NCBI GenBank assembly: GCA_029582165.1
Contig: CM055889.1
Span: forward strand, 15,370,841 to 15,434,840
Direction: 5' to 3'
Length of the DNA stretch: 64,000 nucleotides
Source: Portulaca oleracea
Lineage: Eukaryota > Streptophyta > Magnoliopsida > Caryophyllales > Portulacaceae
Shown here: positions 55,348-64,000 of the stretch, one piece after another
How the letters are laid out: each line of letters starts with the position of its first letter
Numbering within the stretch: position 1 is the first letter of the stretch
The notes under the pieces: generated by a model
What the model was told of the DNA's origin: nothing
Databases searched by the model: none
The model's input: only the letters and a program-made list of their open reading frames with translations
Translations under genes and position numbers: made by a program

Positions 55348-56870
55348 CTTACGTTTTTATTTTCTTTTCTGTTGTTTTGTTTTTATTGAAAAAAAAAAGA
55401 AAGGAAAAAAAGTGAAAAAAAAACCGATGAAAAAAATTGATGCGAGAGTGTGTGTTATTGTTGGGTGAAAGATTTGGGTGAAATAAAGTGTTTGTTGAGG
55501 TTGGAATTAATGTGAATTGATGAAAGTGTATTTGAAAAGTGTTGGTGGGTTGATTGAAGATGTTTTGATATTTTTACGATGAATATTGACAGGTAAACAT
55601 GTGTTTTGGGCTGGAAATTGTTGAAATTCAGCAGCAGCAGTTTGGCACGGGCAGGAGTGCCATTGTGCACAGCCAAAACAGAATGCTGACGAAAAATCCA
55701 AGAGCAGTGCACGGGCAGCCGTGCGTCTAGGCATGACCGTGCCAAACAGTCCAGAATTCGAACGCTCACTTTCCCTCACCTTCTCCCTCTTTCAAACCAT
55801 AATACCCTAACTCCCTCTCTCAACAACCACCGTCCCAGACACTCAGCCACCCTGCTCGTTGGCGTCACCACCATCTGTTCTGCCGCCTCTCTCACTCTGC
55901 CAATCGTCGCCGGAGCCGTCGAGTCCCAACCAGCAGTGCGCGCCATCTGACCACCGCGACCCTCTGTTCCTTCCTTCAATTTCTCTCAAACCCTAATCTT
56001 CTTCGCAACCCAGCCACCGTCGGAACCACCGTCACCGACCACCACCGCTACCTGCGCCTGTTGCCGCTATCCGTGCGTCGTTTCCGACCATCACACCCTC
56101 GTTCGAACCCCCAGCGAAGCCCAACGAACACCCCTCACCTCGCGCACCGACCTCCTCCCTTTGATTCCCGACGCGCAAACCCAGCAGCTCAACCAACGAT
56201 CGCCGGAACCCAGAACCATCGACTCGCGCACCCCAGCGAACCACCACCGCGTGAAGTCTGCGTGAACCTTCGTGAGTCTTCCTTTATTTATGCCCTTTTA
56301 TTATTGCTTTTTGATGATTCAATTGCAATAATTGGGTGTTTTGGTGTGTGTATTATGATGCTTGAGTGCTGAATTCACGTTCAATTGCACAAGTTCGTTC
56401 TAAATTGCTCAAAGTGCTTGAAGGTTTTCTCTTTCATTCAAACATTTCCATTGTGAGGCCTTCCAAGTTTGCATAACATGTTTCAGTGTGCTGAGTGTAC
56501 TTGTGCTAAACGTGTTTTAGCAAAAGATTGTTTGTGACCTCTATGTACTATGGTTCCCTTGCTTATTGGTGAGTTCTTGGGTGATACAAATTGCATGGTT
56601 TTCATGATGTTTTGCTGATTTTTGTTGGTACTCCCCTGATTCGATATTGTGTTCCAAACATGAGCACTGATTTGCTTGTCATAGTTGGTGATACATGTGA
56701 GTTGTGGTGTTTTCTTGGAGTACTCTACTGTTTTGAGGCAAAATTTTTGGTAGTGTGTTGTGTTCTATTTTGCTGATGTTTGGATGCAGCTTGAATGTGG
56801 AGTGATTTTACATTCCTTGATTCTTCAATTGTTATTGTGATGCCAAAATTCAAGGTTTGCATTTATCTTT
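55348..56870 (+). other. Non-coding part of the gypsy element with GC-rich leader-like patch
   Basis: An A/G-rich run (55389-55440) is followed by GCACGGGCAG...CCGTGC palindromic repeats (55645-55750) and a GC-rich, CCACC-rich patch (55780-56270) that starts with AATACCCTAACTCCC and looks like the leaders in solo LTRs A and B. The rest is T-rich. No conserved protein is seen. Confidence 0.5.
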
Positions 56871-56873
56871 TCA

Positions 56874-56912
56874 TTGGGGACAATGAAAAATTTAAGCATG
56901 GGGGAGGGGAAT
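56874..56912 (+). other. Polypurine-type motif GGGGACAATG...AAGCATGGGGGAGGGG
   Basis: This phrase is characteristic of the region near the 3' end of plant Athila/Tat elements and marks plus orientation. The same phrase occurs on the minus strand in the neighbouring element (60742-60785). No LTR follows directly. Confidence 0.6.
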
Positions 56913-57794
56913 TTCAAGCTGGTTGTGAGGTGTGTGATTAATTGACATGGTGCTTGATTTGGTCAATTACTCGATGCATATAGTGAGGTGAATCAATTGA
57001 CATAGTATTGAGCACGATGACATGCATACGTTAGTAGCATTTAGTTTAATTCCCTTGCATTAGATAGTAGGTTTGCATTAGTTTAGGTTCATTTTTCAAG
57101 CTCCATTAGATTTAGATTGCATTTTAGTTTAGTTCATGATCATTTTTTCTTGTTTGCTAGCATGATAGTGCATTTAGGCAAGAATTACATTTACTTTGCA
57201 TTGCATGGGCGAAAACAAAGTGAAAGTAGGACGTTATCAAGCACTCAAGGTACATTTTCAATCTCCTTCATTTTAGTTTTCGTTTTTATCGCTTTCTTAG
57301 ATAATTTAGTGCTTCCTAAGTTAGCCTAGTTTTTTTGCTTTCAATAAAAAAGTGGAAAATCCTTGGTTGCTTGGTTGGTTGTTGGTTTCGAAAACCCCTC
57401 CTAATGTCCAAGGGGTAATTTCTTGGTTGGTTGATAGTAATTGTATATAATGGAAAGTTTGGTTTGGCTTGGATGATGTGAGAAACTTGTTGTATATTTG
57501 TTTTGAAGAGATCATTGTCTTGTGTGTGACTCATTTACTCTTGAAAGTCTCTTGTGCATGATTGTAAGGTCTTGTGTTTGGTTCATTAAAGGAACTAGTT
57601 GTAGTGATTGTGGTAGGGTTGAACCCGTGAGGTCTCTTGAGCCTAAAAGACTATCATTTTTATAGTCTTATTTTATTTTTGAGTGTAACCTTACCATGTG
57701 TGCATCTCTAGAACTTGGCTTGACTCTCTTCAAAACTGCGTTTGACTTGTGCATTGTGTTGATATGATTTAGGCCCATTTTTGTAGCTACATAG

Positions 57795-59405
57795 TGTTAG
57801 TCGAGTGGTTTGTAAGACCACGGTTTTATCGTTCTTCCACAGGGAGCTAGGGGCCTTAGCTGCAACTAGTTGACTCTAGGTATGGTTTACGATCATGAGA
57901 GGTTGAAAGACTTTAGGGTAAAAACAGCATAAACACACTATGTTCGGATAGTCCGAATTAACTTCCGTTAGAAAAATACCCACCGGGCTTCCTTTTTCAA
58001 GGATAGTCCGGATTAACTTCCCCGAAATCCATAGACAGACCCGGGAAAGTTAATAGAACGGAATTTCCTAGTTAGTTTCTATTCGCTTTCGCGAACTAGA
58101 ATACTAACTATCCTAATGCCTACCTTCCAACAAGCATTAGATGTATTCGGGATGCTTTCGCACCTAAATACATCCCACTTGAGGGAAGGATAGGATTAGG
58201 AAGTTGATTTCCTAACTAGTTACTCACTAATATTGCTAACCCAAACTTAATCACCCATTCACACCCTTAATATCTCCCTAACCCATTAAGGTTCTAGCCA
58301 CTAAACATCCTAATTATCATGATAATATCATCAACAACTTCATTCATACTTAAAAGAGTAAACAAGATGACAATAAACATTCAATAATACCAACAATATC
58401 AATAATAACAAAACAGAGATTAATAAATAAGTAATAAATTAGAGAGAGAAAGGGCAAGAAATGTTCATTGATTGTGATGACAAGGGAGAAAACTTCAGAA
58501 TAATAAAGCTCCAATGCTCCAAAGTTGAGAATAATCTTCAAACTTCCAATAATAATCAATTGAATCCAATACAAGAACTAATATTCTCAGCAAAGATCTT
58601 CCTTAATCCCTCTAATCTAAGGCTTAAAATGTGATAAAGAGTGCTAAAGTATCATAAAAGATAGGTAAAGCTGCTGTCTAGATTCCCCTAATCTAAAATG
58701 ACCTAAATACATTAAATAGTAATCAAGGTTGTTACTCAAAACTCATGATTTTACACAACAGACAAAACTGGCCTGCAGGGGACCGTGGGCACGGTCAGGG
58801 TGACCGTGGCCACGGTCTTGCGTAAGGCAGGCGTTTTCTTCTCTTCGCTTCGCATCACCGTGGTCACGGTCTAGGCGATTAGGGCTGACAACTTTTCGCT
58901 CCTTCGCACCGCCGTGGCTACGGTCATGGGAGACCGTGGCCACGGTCTAGTTCGGTCAACTTCTTCCTTAGGCAGGGTGAAGATCCCACCGTGGCTACGG
59001 TCAGAGTGACCGTGTCCACGGTCTAGTTCGGGTGCAAGGTCTCTTCACTTTGGTCTTGGCTCCATCATACCGTGGCTACGGTCAATATGACCGTGGCCAC
59101 GGTCTCTCTCGGCCACAGTTTCCTTCAGAGTACTCTTCAGCCGTTGCCTCCGCTTCCGCTGCCTTTCGACATGGCCGGCCCTTCTAATCCTCTGCCTTTG
59201 ACACGACGAGGGCTCGGAGAATCTTAGGGAATCTCGGGATTCCCAAGATTGGTGCAAATTTGGCCCATTTAGAATCGTTTTGAATGAAACCCTTCGGAAA
59301 CTACAAAAGTAACTAAAACGCATTAAAAGTTATTAAACATACTACGAAACAAGTCAAAAGCCTAAGGATTTAGGCGGTATTTAGACACGAAATCGGGTCT
59401 AAACA
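57795..59405 (-). repeat. 3' LTR of the Athila-like element, 1.61 kb
   Basis: On the minus strand it starts TGTTTAGACCCGATTTCG and ends CGACTAACA, aligning with 35647-38192. It has the empty site of the hAT MITE near 58370 and nine GACCGTGG-type palindromes between 58781 and 59104. A C-run (G-run on the minus strand) immediately precedes it. Confidence 0.85.
58781..59104. repeat. Array of GACCGTGGCCACGGTC palindromes, nine sites
   Basis: Sites begin near 58781, 58802, 58856, 58911, 58932, 58987, 59008, 59069 and 59089. Each is an exact or one/two-base variant of the 16 bp perfect palindrome GACCGTGGCCACGGTC. They come mostly in pairs 19-21 bases apart, repeating about every 75 bases. The counterpart LTR (35949-36290) has more decayed versions. 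Confidence 0.9.
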
Positions 59406-59430
59406 CCCCCCCCCCCCACACTTAAACCTT
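59406..59430 (-). other. Polypurine tract at the Athila-like 3' LTR
   Basis: On the minus strand TTTAAGTGTG followed by about 13 G residues adjoins the LTR start. This is the expected plus-strand primer. Confidence 0.75.
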
Positions 59431-61560
59431 TGCTCGTCTCGAGCAAAACAAAACAAAACTAACCTAACTAACACAAACTCCTCTGTCGTGGGAGAGAAAC
59501 GAGTGCATTTAGCGTATGCACCAAGCCCTTTGAACCCCCCGGCAGCCCGGGTGGACGAGATGGACTCGTGAGGGTTTGTAGCGGTTGTACCCACAAAAGC
59601 CAAAGAAAAAGGAGAGAGGGAAAGTGACAACAAAACCGAAGAAAACAAAAAGAACGAAAAACAAGGGCTATGATTCACAAGATCTCGCAATCCAAACTAA
59701 GAAAACGCGATTAAACCTCCCAAAGTAACCGTTAGGAGCATCTCTCAAACACCAAACTCAAAAAAAGGTCGATCTTAAAGGTTTTTAACTCCCTACACCT
59801 TGTAACAAGCGAAACCCCGCAGCAAAAACACAACAAGGGTTTAACGGGAACCAAGAGACTTTAAAAACTCGCATCCGAATTTGAAAACAACGAAACAACC
59901 GAGAGGAGTGTTGCCCTCCCTCGCACTTGGTCGCCCTTGGCTTGGTGAGGGCGGTAGGTGATGCAAGGGGAGGCCCCGCTCTCTTTTTAGAAGCAAAACT
60001 TTTCTTTTCTTTCTTCTTTTTCTCTTTTTCTTTCTTCTTTTTCTCTTTTTCTTTCTTTTTGGTTTTTAAAAGTTGGTATTAGCCTTACTTTCAGGAATTG
60101 GACGGCCCATATAAGGGGTATACCCTCCCAACATGGTCTTTTTCATACGCCTCTCCGTCGCAAAGTGATATAGGAGGAGGATTAAGGGGTATCCAGTGTC
60201 GTACCACGAATACCGGGCCCGTATAGGTTGGCTAAGTGTATGGTGGTTAATGTCTTCAGTGACACGCTCCACTTATTCAGGTTATTATGTCTTATGAAAG
60301 CTTTCTTCTTTCTTTTTCCTTTTTTTCTTTCTTTTCTTTTCTTTTCTTTTTGCATTTTTTGCTTTTGCTAAACGAGAAACAAAACAAACTCAGACACAAG
60401 CCTTTAGAATCTCCGGGTTCCCAGCAAAGCGAGAAAGGAACGGGAGTCTCACAAGACACTTAATGAAGGGAGTCTATTAAGGATAAGTCTCGACTAGAAC
60501 CCGAGTTAGGGTCGAAAATGCTCCAACCGATTACCTTTATAAAGAAGTTTAAGAACGGCTTCTCAACTTCGATAACGAGATCCAGGAAACAAAGCAAAAC
60601 AAAAGCAAAACGAAAGGAAAAACGAAAAGGTTTTCACTCCCTTTTTTCTCCATTTTCACACAAAAATTTTAAATTTTAAGCAAAAACTAGGAAAACAAAG
60701 AACAAAACGACTAGGTGATCTTCCCTTGAAATAGAATATCTCCCCCCCCCCCCCACACTTAAAACTCCACAATGTCCTCATTGTGGGAAGGTGTCGCATG
60801 AAAAAGGTAGAGAGCCTACAAAACACAAACAAACAAAACAACTAGCAGGTAGAAAATGGTGGCGACCCGAGCCCACACGGCTCCAACAGCAATCGATATC
60901 CCAACACAGACACTCATAGGGGTTCGCCACCCAAAAGAAAACCAAGCATGCGACGGAACATGATAAGAATTCACATAAAAAGAGTAAGGTGGAAAGATAT
61001 TACCTCAAGCTCTTCATAAGCGTTGAAAATGGCGATCCGAGGTCGTCGGTCGAGAAAGTCAGATCAACGTTAGAGTAAAAGACGACTTTTCAATTATAGA
61101 ATTCGCATGCGAGACCAAAAGCAAAAGAAAGGAAAATCTAACTTAAGAGATTATGAAAAGAAATTGAAAAGATGAAAAACTAAAAATATTAACAATATCT
61201 ACATTGCCAGTGACTTACCTTATCCCCGAATTTCACTCATTAAGGCGGGAACTAAGGGTGAAACTCGATGTATACTAACCGAAACAACTAATTCATTGCA
61301 TTAATCACAAATAACAGTCGGTTACATCCCATCAATGCCCAAAATACAGACAAGAACTGCTTAAACAACAATCCAACCACCAAAAACAACAAACAAACAG
61401 CCCTAAGACAACCATCCAACAAACATGAATGATAAACAAGACAAGGAAAAACCCGAGCAACCTAATCGAACAATCCCCAAAATATGCTAACACATGCCAA
61501 AAGAAAACGAGAAATCAACAATCCAAAACCACCAGACATCGCATCCAAAACCCCGAAGAA
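59431..61560 (-). other. Non-coding 3' internal region of the Athila-like element
   Basis: No conserved protein is visible. It contains CT-rich simple repeats (60003-60060 and 60305-60350, TTTCTTTCTTCTTTTTCTC type), a second polypurine motif (60742-60785) and many A-rich phrases such as AACAAAACAAAACAAAAC. Frames present are short and low-complexity. Confidence 0.6.
60742..60785 (-). other. Second polypurine-type motif of the Athila-like element
   Basis: Minus strand: AATGAGGACATTGTGGAG, TTTTAAGTGTG, then about 14 G residues. It is 1.34 kb upstream of the LTR-adjacent tract and corresponds to the motif at 56874-56912 in the neighbouring element. Confidence 0.6.
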
Positions 61561-61646
61561 GCACTCCCCCACACTTATACTTTACAAAAAAAGTAAATAG
61601 ATCAATGATAAAGGTCAGGTGGGGGTGGGGTGCTTACAGACGGTCC

Positions 61647-63025
61647 TCAAGCGGACCCTCCGGGCGGAGAACGGGGTTGGAGGTACGACTGGATGCTAGC
61701 CAGCGTCTCCTGTTGGATCTCAAGAAATCCTTGCAAGTTTTCGATCAATAGTTGCTGGTTTTGGATGAGCTCCCGTTGAACTTGAAACTCATCATGAAGC
61801 TCCTGGAGTTGCTCGCTGATGCGCTCAAGAGCGGCGTCCCGTTGTTGAATCAGCTCGGCTTCATCCCCTTGTGCTTGTTCTTCTTCTTCCTCATCCTCGT
61901 CTTCCTCCTCTTCTTCGTCTCCTCCTTCACCTTCCTCCGCTCGATCCCCGGGACCACCCACCACAAATCGATCCCCAAAGGTTTGGCCACACGACCAATT
62001 GCGTTGGTCGGAGACATCTAGACGTTGTTCGGCATTGTCGTCGCCCAAATGAATCACGACGCTGTGGGGTTCGTTCCCGTGACGGTATAGTGTTCGCGTC
62101 TTGTGCTTCTCCAAGAATTCCATCTTTCGTAGGCGAACACCGTCGATAGGATCGGGGAAAAAGCGGGGAGTCCACTTGCTTAGATAGGACTCGAACCCTT
62201 GCTTCCGTAGGAAATGAGTGATGATGTGACCCATACCAATACTCATGTTCTGGATTTCGAGACTTATTTCCCGAAGGCAATGGAGGATGCACGAGCCAGT
62301 GTTGACCCGTCGACCGTTGATCACATTATAGAGGACGAAGAGGTCGTCTTTCCGGATGCTTGAACGCCCGGCGTCCGGCCAAAAACAGAGTTCGAAATGA
62401 TGCGGTGGAAGATGCGGACGCTCAGATTACAGAAATCCCTAGCCTTGGAGTTGCTTGGGCAATAGTACTTTGTTCGTTGTGATCGAACCCTCGAGTAACG
62501 TCTCCTCCAGCAAGTGAGTGCTTTCATAGCTTCTTGTTCATCGAATTTGACGCACTCGCCGTAGGGTATGCCGTCCTCGGGAAGGCCTAGAGCGTTGCAT
62601 AAGTCCTTGAGTGTACACTCAACCTCCTTTTTGTTCCCGATGTATGAAAAGGAGGCGTTGGATGTGCCGTCTTCCTTTACCACCAAAGAGCTGAGGAATT
62701 CGAGCACCGGTTGCTCAATGATCGGTTCGTTGATTGTGGCGAAGACTTCCCATCCCATGACTTTGATGAAGAAGTCCATGCTCAGTTTACAGAAAACATC
62801 CCTTGCCGTCTCCTCATGATAGAGATCCGGAGCACAAATTTTTCGCTTCTTTAGCCGCTCATACCGTGCCTTGTGCATATCGTCCCGAAAATTGACCTTA
62901 ATTTAGAGGTCGCATTGAATAATCGAGGCCGGTTGACCCTTGTACTGAGTTTTATCGGGCTCAGTCGAGGTTGATGGAGCGGGGGTTGATTTCGGCTCAG
63001 TCCGGGAACGTTTCGCTCGACCCAT
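61647..63025 (-). pseudogene. Athila-type ORF (putative plant transposon protein domain), broken
   Basis: On the minus strand an ATG at 63025 opens MGRAKRSRTEPKSTPAPSTS (basic, nuclear-signal-like). A TAA follows at 62903-62905, then in the same frame MHKARYERLKKRKICAPDLY and a domain with EFLSSLVVKEDG, CTLKDLCNALGLPEDG and CVKFDEQEAMKAL, the pattern of the Athila ORF1/putative plant transposon protein family. A frameshift near 62365 precedes INGRRVNTGSCILHCLREIS. The C-terminal part has a long acidic run (EEEEEDEDEEEEE) and a coiled coil (ERISEQLQELHDEFQVQREL). Its place upstream of the 3' LTR is where Athila carries an env-like ORF. Function is unproven. Confidence 0.65.
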
Positions 63026-63689
63026 TGGATACTCTGCAAGAAAATCAACCACCAAACACCGAAACACAAAACCAAAACCCCAAAAATCCCGAGCAACACG
63101 AATTCACAATCAACCACAAGATTCAATCCCAAAAAACAAGCAATACACTCCCAATCTCAGCAATATCAACCAAAAATTCAAACTCCAAACTCAATCAATT
63201 CATCCAACCAAACCCATAAGCAATTCACACAAAATTCAACCAAGAGTTCACCAACAACACTCCCAACAATCAATTTCAATCCAAAATTCCAACCCCAAAC
63301 TCCACTTACTCACCCAACCAAGACCCAACAAGCAATTTCACAATATTCAACCCAAGTAAACTAGAAATCTAGTGTTTAATCATCAATAAATCAAGGAATA
63401 TCTGGATTGAAAACTTTGAGAGCTTCCCTTGAGAGATTCGAGCCCCACAAGGAACAAGAGGTCTGAAATTTGCTTGAAGAAGACCCAAAAAGTGTCGAGC
63501 AATCAACAGCTAGGGTTCGAATTGTAGGAGAGAGTTGGGAGAAATGGAGGAATTGGTGGTGGGTTTGTCGAATTTTGGAAGAGAATTCGAGTTTTAGGGT
63601 TTGGTGAGGGTTTTCGAAGGTGAGAGTGAGGAAGAAAGTGAAAGAGAAATGAGGGGGAAATGATATTGAACCCCCGACATATCGTAGGT

Positions 63690-64000
63690 TTTCGATAGAC
63701 CGTGGCCACTACATTGGACCGTGGGCACGGTGTGATTCGGGTGAGGGGAAAAAGAAGGGAAAAAGCAGGGCGGAGACCGTGGCTGCAGTGAACCTCACCG
63801 TGGTCATGGTGATGTTCGGGACCAAAATTTCCAAGAATCATACTGCGATGAGACCGTGGCTACGGTGACTTCCACCGTGGTCACGGTGATCTGCGGCTTG
63901 GCTAAACTAGGAGCAACTTTGAGTATGCTGACCGTGGCTGCGGTGACTTCCACCGTGGGCATGGTCCCTTTCGGTCCATCTCCAGCATTTACAAGGCTCA
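63690..64000. repeat. Second array of ACCGTGG/CCACGGT palindromes, at the window end
   Basis: At least seven variants (for example GACCGTGGGCACGGTG, GACCGTGGCTACGGTG, CACCGTGGTCACGGTG) occur in pairs about 20 bases apart. It lies upstream of the Athila-type ORF, so the motif family is in internal sequence as well as the LTR. Confidence 0.85.

Larger units (their letters stand above)
50493..57794 (+). mobile_element. Non-autonomous gypsy element with tRNA-Asp primer site, 3' end outside view
   Basis: A probable LTR (50493-51355) is followed by a tRNA-Asp primer site, a gag-like reading frame, a long non-coding stretch with a GC-rich leader-like patch, and a GGGGACAATG...AAGCATGGGGGAGGGG polypurine motif (56874-56912). 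No reverse transcriptase or integrase is present. It hosts a GAG-only copia element (52118-54731) and is cut on the right by the Athila-like element starting at 57795. No 3' LTR is seen before that, so it should lie beyond the window. Confidence 0.6.
57795..64000 (-). mobile_element. 3' part of an Athila-like gypsy element, running off the window
   Basis: Reading on the minus strand: palindrome-rich leader (63690-64000), broken Athila-type ORF (63025-61647), three polypurine-type tracts, then the 3' LTR (59405-57795). The bases left of it (CATAG, 57790-57794) are the expected duplication copy; the other is outside the window. It belongs to the same family as the LTR at 35647-38192. The pol region is not seen here and may be upstream or missing. 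Confidence 0.7.

Noticed and set aside
58781..59104. CRISPR-like or operator array
   Set aside because: The repeats are palindromes with variable spacing inside a retrotransposon LTR, with a matching decayed array in a sister LTR. No cas genes; eukaryotic context.

Overview
This is a repeat-rich plant nuclear window, probably from a eudicot. It has one recognisable host gene: a five-exon Pumilio/FBF (PUF) RNA-binding protein at 5562-10265 on the plus strand. It has canonical GT-AG introns, a TATA box and AT-rich flanks with plant Stowaway MITEs. Nearly everything else is transposable elements. I cannot name the species.

Layout. 1-1000 carries CACTA-like subterminal repeats. 1.9-3.3 kb is the 5' end of a degraded gypsy element (LTR, tRNA-iMet primer site, gag start). 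3.3-5.4 kb is AT-rich intergenic DNA with a Helitron-like 3' end and a perfect hairpin. The PUF gene follows; its 2.7 kb second intron holds two Stowaway MITEs and a microsatellite.

10.6-44.8 kb is one deep transposon nest, readable from its target-site duplications. A 5'-truncated LINE (minus strand, 13 bp duplication ATACTTTTATCTT) is split by a CACTA-ended element (11618-41581). That element contains a probable PIF/Harbinger-like element, which in turn contains a 3.6 kb solo LTR (12720-16330, TATTA), a Reina-like chromovirus (16839-35615) and an Athila-like LTR (35647-38192). The chromovirus integrase is split by a 13.8 kb non-coding LTR element of LARD type (20644-34415, TATCT). One LTR of that LARD is split by another solo LTR (21291-25152, AACAT). 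The Athila-like LTR is split by a hAT MITE (36677-37533, ATTGTCAT).

44.8-50.5 kb holds degraded LINE pieces and Helitron-like ends. These include a LINE ORF1 start and a minus-strand LINE reverse-transcriptase tail broken by a mini-CACTA MITE (49995-50433, ACC). 50.5-57.8 kb is a non-autonomous gypsy element with a tRNA-Asp primer site. It is broken by a young copia-type element that keeps only an intact Gag-protease ORF (52118-54731, CGAAA). From 57795 to the window end is the 3' part of a minus-strand Athila-like element, with a 1.6 kb LTR full of GACCGTGGCCACGGTC-type palindromes and a broken Athila-type ORF.

The points most worth a second look are: a nearly full-length tRNA-Asp copy fused at a primer-binding site (38196-38256); solo LTRs whose heads carry extra tandem [LTR start + polypurine tract] units; the GAG-only copia element; the palindrome arrays; and the six-level nest itself. 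All calls come from reading the sequence by eye. Percent identities are hand estimates and family names are inferences from motifs.
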